From Bacteroidales bacterium (lineage in GTDB: Bacteria; Bacteroidota; Bacteroidia; Bacteroidales; UBA932): 64,000 bases of DNA. The translations under genes and the position numbers were made by a program. Positions 60,906 to 64,000 of the stretch are shown in pieces. The notes beneath the pieces were generated by a model. The model had not been told where the DNA came from and ran no database searches. It saw nothing but the letters and a program-made list of their open reading frames with translations. The stretch covers positions 78,789 through 142,788 of the forward strand of contig JAFYUS010000003.1 of NCBI GenBank assembly GCA_017549505.1, written 5' to 3'. Each line of letters begins with the position of its first letter. The stretch's first letter is position 1.

Positions 60906-62828
60906 CTACTCCTGCGGAGGCGGGACGGTACCCAGATCGATGAGACGGCGCAGGATCGGGAGATAGGAAGGGGTTCCGTCCGGTCCGGACGAAGTCACGG
61001 ACGACGGGGAACCGAAGCGGCGGGCAACGTCATCCAGGGTGTATTTCCCTGACGATTCGACATTTATGAACCTGACAATTTCTGCGGCGGTGTCTTCGGA
61101 TGCCGCCGCTGTCTTTTCTGCAGACATCTTCCGCGCGCTGCGGCAGACATCGCATGTCCCGCAGTCAGCAGAGCCGGTCTGTCCGAAATATTCGAGAAGA
61201 TATGAACTTCTGCATGTATCATCTTCCGAGATGTAGTCAATCATCTTCTGCATGCGTTCCATTGCCGAATTCTTCAGAAGGTCATAGCGGGCAGGATCGA
61301 GATTCACGTTCTTCGGACGCAGGCGTTCGTGGTGGAGGTAGATGACTGTCGCATGGTCACATGGAATATATCTTATCACATGCTCCAGCGACAGCTTGTA
61401 AAGCAGCTGTCGGAGCATTGGCACCTGGACGTCGAGTAATCCAGCCACATATTCCTCATCTATCGGAACCGGATATGAAAATATGCCGGTATACTTGCGC
61501 ATGAGTATGTCCAGCAGTCGTACCATCTTCGGATCCGGGAATTCTACGTCGTAGAGTTCATTACGGCTTACTGATATCTGTATCTTCGTAGATATGTCGA
61601 CATCTTCGGACATGGTCCAATGGCCAGTCCTTTCTATATATATGATCGAATAATAGGCTGCCTGTTTCTGAAGGTTGAAATGCTTGCAGAATGCATCCAG
61701 GTCGAACTTCAGCTGTCGACCGGCTCCCGTATCGTACGGTATGTCATAGAAGATATGAACCTTATGATATATATCCTCGATATAATCGAGCGATGGGAAA
61801 GAGACGGTTGCTATCTGCCTCAGACGCTTGGTATCGGATGAGTTCCATATGGTCACGGCGAAACTTCTCTTTCCGTCGCGGCCTCCCCTGCCCGCCTCCT
61901 GAAAATAAGCCTCCGGACTGTCCGGAACATCAAAATGGATGACAAAACGGACATCAGGCTTGTCAATGCCCATTCCGAATGCATTGGTACATACCATGAC
62001 CCTTATTTCACCGGACTTCCATTTAGCCTGACGGTCGGATCTGCTTTCGGGACCGAGGCCGGCATGATAGAACGAAGACGAGATGCCGTTTGCAGACAGG
62101 AAGGCCGCGAGTTCCTCTGTCTTCTTGCGGCTGCGGACATAGACGATGCCGGTTCCGGCGACGCCGGTACATATGTTCAGCATCTGGCCTAACTTATCCT
62201 CGCACCTGCGCACGATATACGAAAGGTTCGGGCGTTCAAACCCGCTCTTTATCAAGCACTTCTCTTCAAATCCGAGACGTTCCATTATATCATCGGCGAC
62301 CTGCGGGGTCGCAGTTGCCGTCAATGCGATGACAGGCGCATCGACCAACTCACGGATCTTACCGATCTGCAGATAGTCCGGACGGAAATCGTAGCCCCAT
62401 TGGGAAATGCAGTGCGCCTCGTCAACGACGATGTAGCTGACATTCATCTCCTGCAGATAACTTTTGAAGAGAGAGGTTCCCAGACGCTCCGGTGAGACAT
62501 AGAGGAACTTGAAATCTCCGTATGCTGCGTTGTTCAGGGTCAGTTCAACTTCACGTCGGCCCATTCCGGCATTCACACAGAGGGCCTTTATGCCACGGTC
62601 GTTAAGATTCTGGACCTGGTCCTTCATCAAGGCTATAAGAGGGGTCACTACGACGGCTATGCCTTCCCTCATCATAGCCGGCACCTGGAAACATACTGAC
62701 TTGCCGCCGCCGGTTGGAAGAATGGCAAGAACATCCTTTCCATCCAATGCAGTCAGGACAATTTCCTCCTGCTTAGGACGAAAAGAATCGTATCCCCAAT
62801 ATTCCTTTAATACATCAACAGGTGTCAT
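60906..62828 (-). CDS. recQ: ATP-dependent DNA helicase RecQ
   Basis: 640 residues. Superfamily 2 3'-5' helicase: Walker A ILPTGGGKS at 36-44, VVDEAHCISQWG as DEAH box and motif II, the helicase C core to about 340, and the RecQ zinc domain with DTCRSSYLLEYFG and CGTCDVC. A short winged-helix-like end follows; the HRDC domain found in many RecQ proteins is absent. Stop is four bases from the end of the C10 protease gene in convergent orientation. Confidence 0.94.
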   Translation of the reverse strand: MTPVDVLKEYWGYDSFRPKQEEIVLTALDGKDVLAILPTGGGKSVCFQVPAMMREGIAVVVTPLIALMKDQVQNLNDRGIKALCVNAGMGRREVELTLNNAAYGDFKFLYVSPERLGTSLFKSYLQEMNVSYIVVDEAHCISQWGYDFRPDYLQIGKIRELVDAPVIALTATATPQVADDIMERLGFEEKCLIKSGFERPNLSYIVRRCEDKLGQMLNICTGVAGTGIVYVRSRKKTEELAAFLSANGISSSFYHAGLGPESRSDRQAKWKSGEIRVMVCTNAFGMGIDKPDVRFVIHFDVPDSPEAYFQEAGRGGRDGKRSFAVTIWNSSDTKRLRQIATVSFPSLDYIEDIYHKVHIFYDIPYDTGAGRQLKFDLDAFCKHFNLQKQAAYYSIIYIERTGHWTMSEDVDISTKIQISVSRNELYDVEFPDPKMVRLLDILMRKYTGIFSYPVPIDEEYVAGLLDVQVPMLRQLLYKLSLEHVIRYIPCDHATVIYLHHERLRPKNVNLDPARYDLLKNSAMERMQKMIDYISEDDTCRSSYLLEYFGQTGSADCGTCDVCRSARKMSAEKTAAASEDTAAEIVRFINVESSGKYTLDDVARRFGSPSSVTSSGPDGTPSYLPILRRLIDLGTVPPPQE

Positions 62829-62897
62829 TCTGTTTCCATTTTATGTACGCACGTTATTTGCTGATGCAAAGTAACAAAAAATTGTCGTGAAGACATA

Positions 62898-62927
62898 TTG
62901 CCATTTCGCAAAAAAAGTTTATTTTTG
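62898..62927 (+). promoter_or_regulatory. Promoter of pckA
   Basis: TTG at 62898-62900, 19-base spacer, TATTTTTG at 62920-62927. Start site near 62934 gives a leader of about 42 bases before pckA. Good match at both boxes. Confidence 0.68.
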
Positions 62928-62975
62928 CAGGGATATAAAAGATTAGTTAAACCTTAATATATTTTTATCAAAATT

Positions 62976-64000
62976 ATGAGCACAATTGATTTGACCAAGT
63001 ACGGTATTACCGATGTGAAGGAAATCGTTCACAATCCGTCTTATGAGGTACTCTTCGCTGAGGAGACTAACCCAGCCCTCGAAGGATACGAGAAAGGCCA
63101 GCTTACAGAGCTTGACACTGTCAACGTAATGACAGGTATCTACACAGGACGTTCTCCTAAGGATAAGTTCTTTGTAAAGAACGAGGCCAGCGAGGACACT
63201 GTATGGTGGACTTCAGAAGAGTACAAGAACGACAACAAGCCATGCTCTGAGGAGGCTTGGAACGACCTTCGCGCCAAGGCTGTAAAGCAGCTCTCAGGCA
63301 AGAAGCTCTATGTTGTGGACACATTCTGCGGTACTAACGAAGCTACTCGTCTCAAGGTACGTTTCATCATGGAGGTAGCATGGCAGGCACACTTCGTGAC
63401 CAACATGTTCATCCGTCCTACAGCTGAGGAACTCGCAAACTACGGTGAGCCTGATTTCGTATGCTACAACGCATCTAAGGCAAAGGTTGACAACTATCAG
63501 GAGCTCGGCCTCAACTCTGAGACTGCAACTGTATTCAACCTCAAGAGCAAGGAGCAGGTAATCCTCAACACTTGGTACGGTGGTGAGATGAAGAAGGGTA
63601 TCTTCTCACTCATGAACTACTATAACCCACTCCGTGGCATCGCTTCAATGCACTGCTCTGCAAACACAGACATGGCAGGAACAAGCACAGCTATCTTCTT
63701 CGGTCTTTCAGGTACAGGTAAGACTACCCTTTCAACTGACCCTAAGCGTCTCCTCATCGGTGACGACGAGCACGGTTGGGATGACGAGGGTGTATTCAAC
63801 TACGAAGGTGGTTGCTACGCAAAGGTCATCAACCTCGACCCTGTTTCTGAGCCAGATATCTACAAGGCTATCCGCCGCAACGCTCTCCTCGAGAACGTTA
63901 CAGTTGATGCTGAGGGCAAGATTGACTTCGCTGACAAGAGCGTAACTGAGAACACTCGCGTTTCTTACCCTATCGACCACATCGACAACATCGTCAAGCC
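62976..64000 (+). CDS. pckA: Phosphoenolpyruvate carboxykinase (ATP), 3' end cut by window
   Basis: The ATG at 62976 ([11 protein letters not shown]) opens a frame that runs off the right edge after 341 codons, out of the usual 535 or so. It converts oxaloacetate and ATP to PEP, or the reverse to fix CO2 in Bacteroidota fermenting to succinate. Visible are [14 protein letters not shown] (substrate site), [16 protein letters not shown] (PCK signature) and the P-loop [11 protein letters not shown] followed by LIGDDEHGW. Codons are highly biased, as in a strongly expressed gene. Confidence 0.96.
   Translation, partial: MSTIDLTKYGITDVKEIVHNPSYEVLFAEETNPALEGYEKGQLTELDTVNVMTGIYTGRSPKDKFFVKNEASEDTVWWTSEEYKNDNKPCSEEAWNDLRAKAVKQLSGKKLYVVDTFCGTNEATRLKVRFIMEVAWQAHFVTNMFIRPTAEELANYGEPDFVCYNASKAKVDNYQELGLNSETATVFNLKSKEQVILNTWYGGEMKKGIFSLMNYYNPLRGIASMHCSANTDMAGTSTAIFFGLSGTGKTTLSTDPKRLLIGDDEHGWDDEGVFNYEGGCYAKVINLDPVSEPDIYKAIRRNALLENVTVDAEGKIDFADKSVTENTRVSYPIDHIDNIVK

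Overview
This is a 64 kb chromosomal segment from a member of the Bacteroidales (phylum Bacteroidota), most likely a gut or rumen lineage; I cannot fix the genus. Four things point there. Promoter-like sites throughout follow the Bacteroidota pattern (-7 TAnnTTTG, sometimes with a TTTG or TTG about 20 bases upstream), and purine-rich Shine-Dalgarno sites are mostly absent. The window encodes a short primary sigma factor without region 1.1. There is a spirochaete/Bacteroidota-style V-type ATPase operon, and there are phylum-typical families (DUF4249 with a TonB receptor, DUF4419, C10 and M64 peptidases, BspA-like repeats). No rRNA, CRISPR array, transposase or prophage was seen. Coding density is high and no gap between genes exceeds 300 bases.

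Left part (1-9.5 kb): a signalling cassette cut by the window edge (AAA+ ATPase, zinc-ribbon/FHA protein, PP2C phosphatase) ends at a strong terminator. A seven-gene V-type ATPase operon in the order E-DUF2764-A-B-D-I-K follows, also closed by a terminator. 9.5-22.7 kb: housekeeping metabolism and peptide use (ndk, gpsA, a DPP-IV-like peptidase, L-serine dehydratase, pyrF, an M20 dipeptidase, a YgiQ-type radical SAM protein), then a small membrane/stress cluster (holin-like, YtxH, and a probable 43-residue protein), an SLC13-type permease and a MarR regulator.

22.8-48 kb: information processing and RNA modification (argS, the primary sigma factor, an HtrA protease, dnaN, an ExoX-like exonuclease, tRNA-Thr, mnmA, the SRP RNA, a Pif1-like helicase, tsaD, an RsmI-like methylase, folB, mtaB), with cdd, two FAD oxidoreductases, an M64 peptidase and a 1.5-kilo-residue TamB-like envelope protein among them. 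Several neighbours overlap by 1-14 bases, suggesting translational coupling.

47.9-60.9 kb is the accessory, envelope-directed region: catalase; a four-gene operon of TonB receptor, DUF4249 lipoprotein and two further lipoproteins; divergently from it, two tandem pairs of an outer-membrane barrel and a small glycine-rich secreted protein; a DUF4419 protein; two unrecognised genes; and a large C10 cysteine protease with an Ig-like N-terminus and a BspA-like C-terminus. recQ and the start of pckA close the window.

The best candidates for something undescribed are the secreted-protein block at 54-61 kb, a shortened FAH-like protein that has lost its metal ligands (29.2 kb), an MnmA with an insert of about 100 residues, the 43-residue membrane protein at 20.1 kb, and the AAA+/FHA/PP2C cassette, whose kinase and target, if any, lie outside the window.
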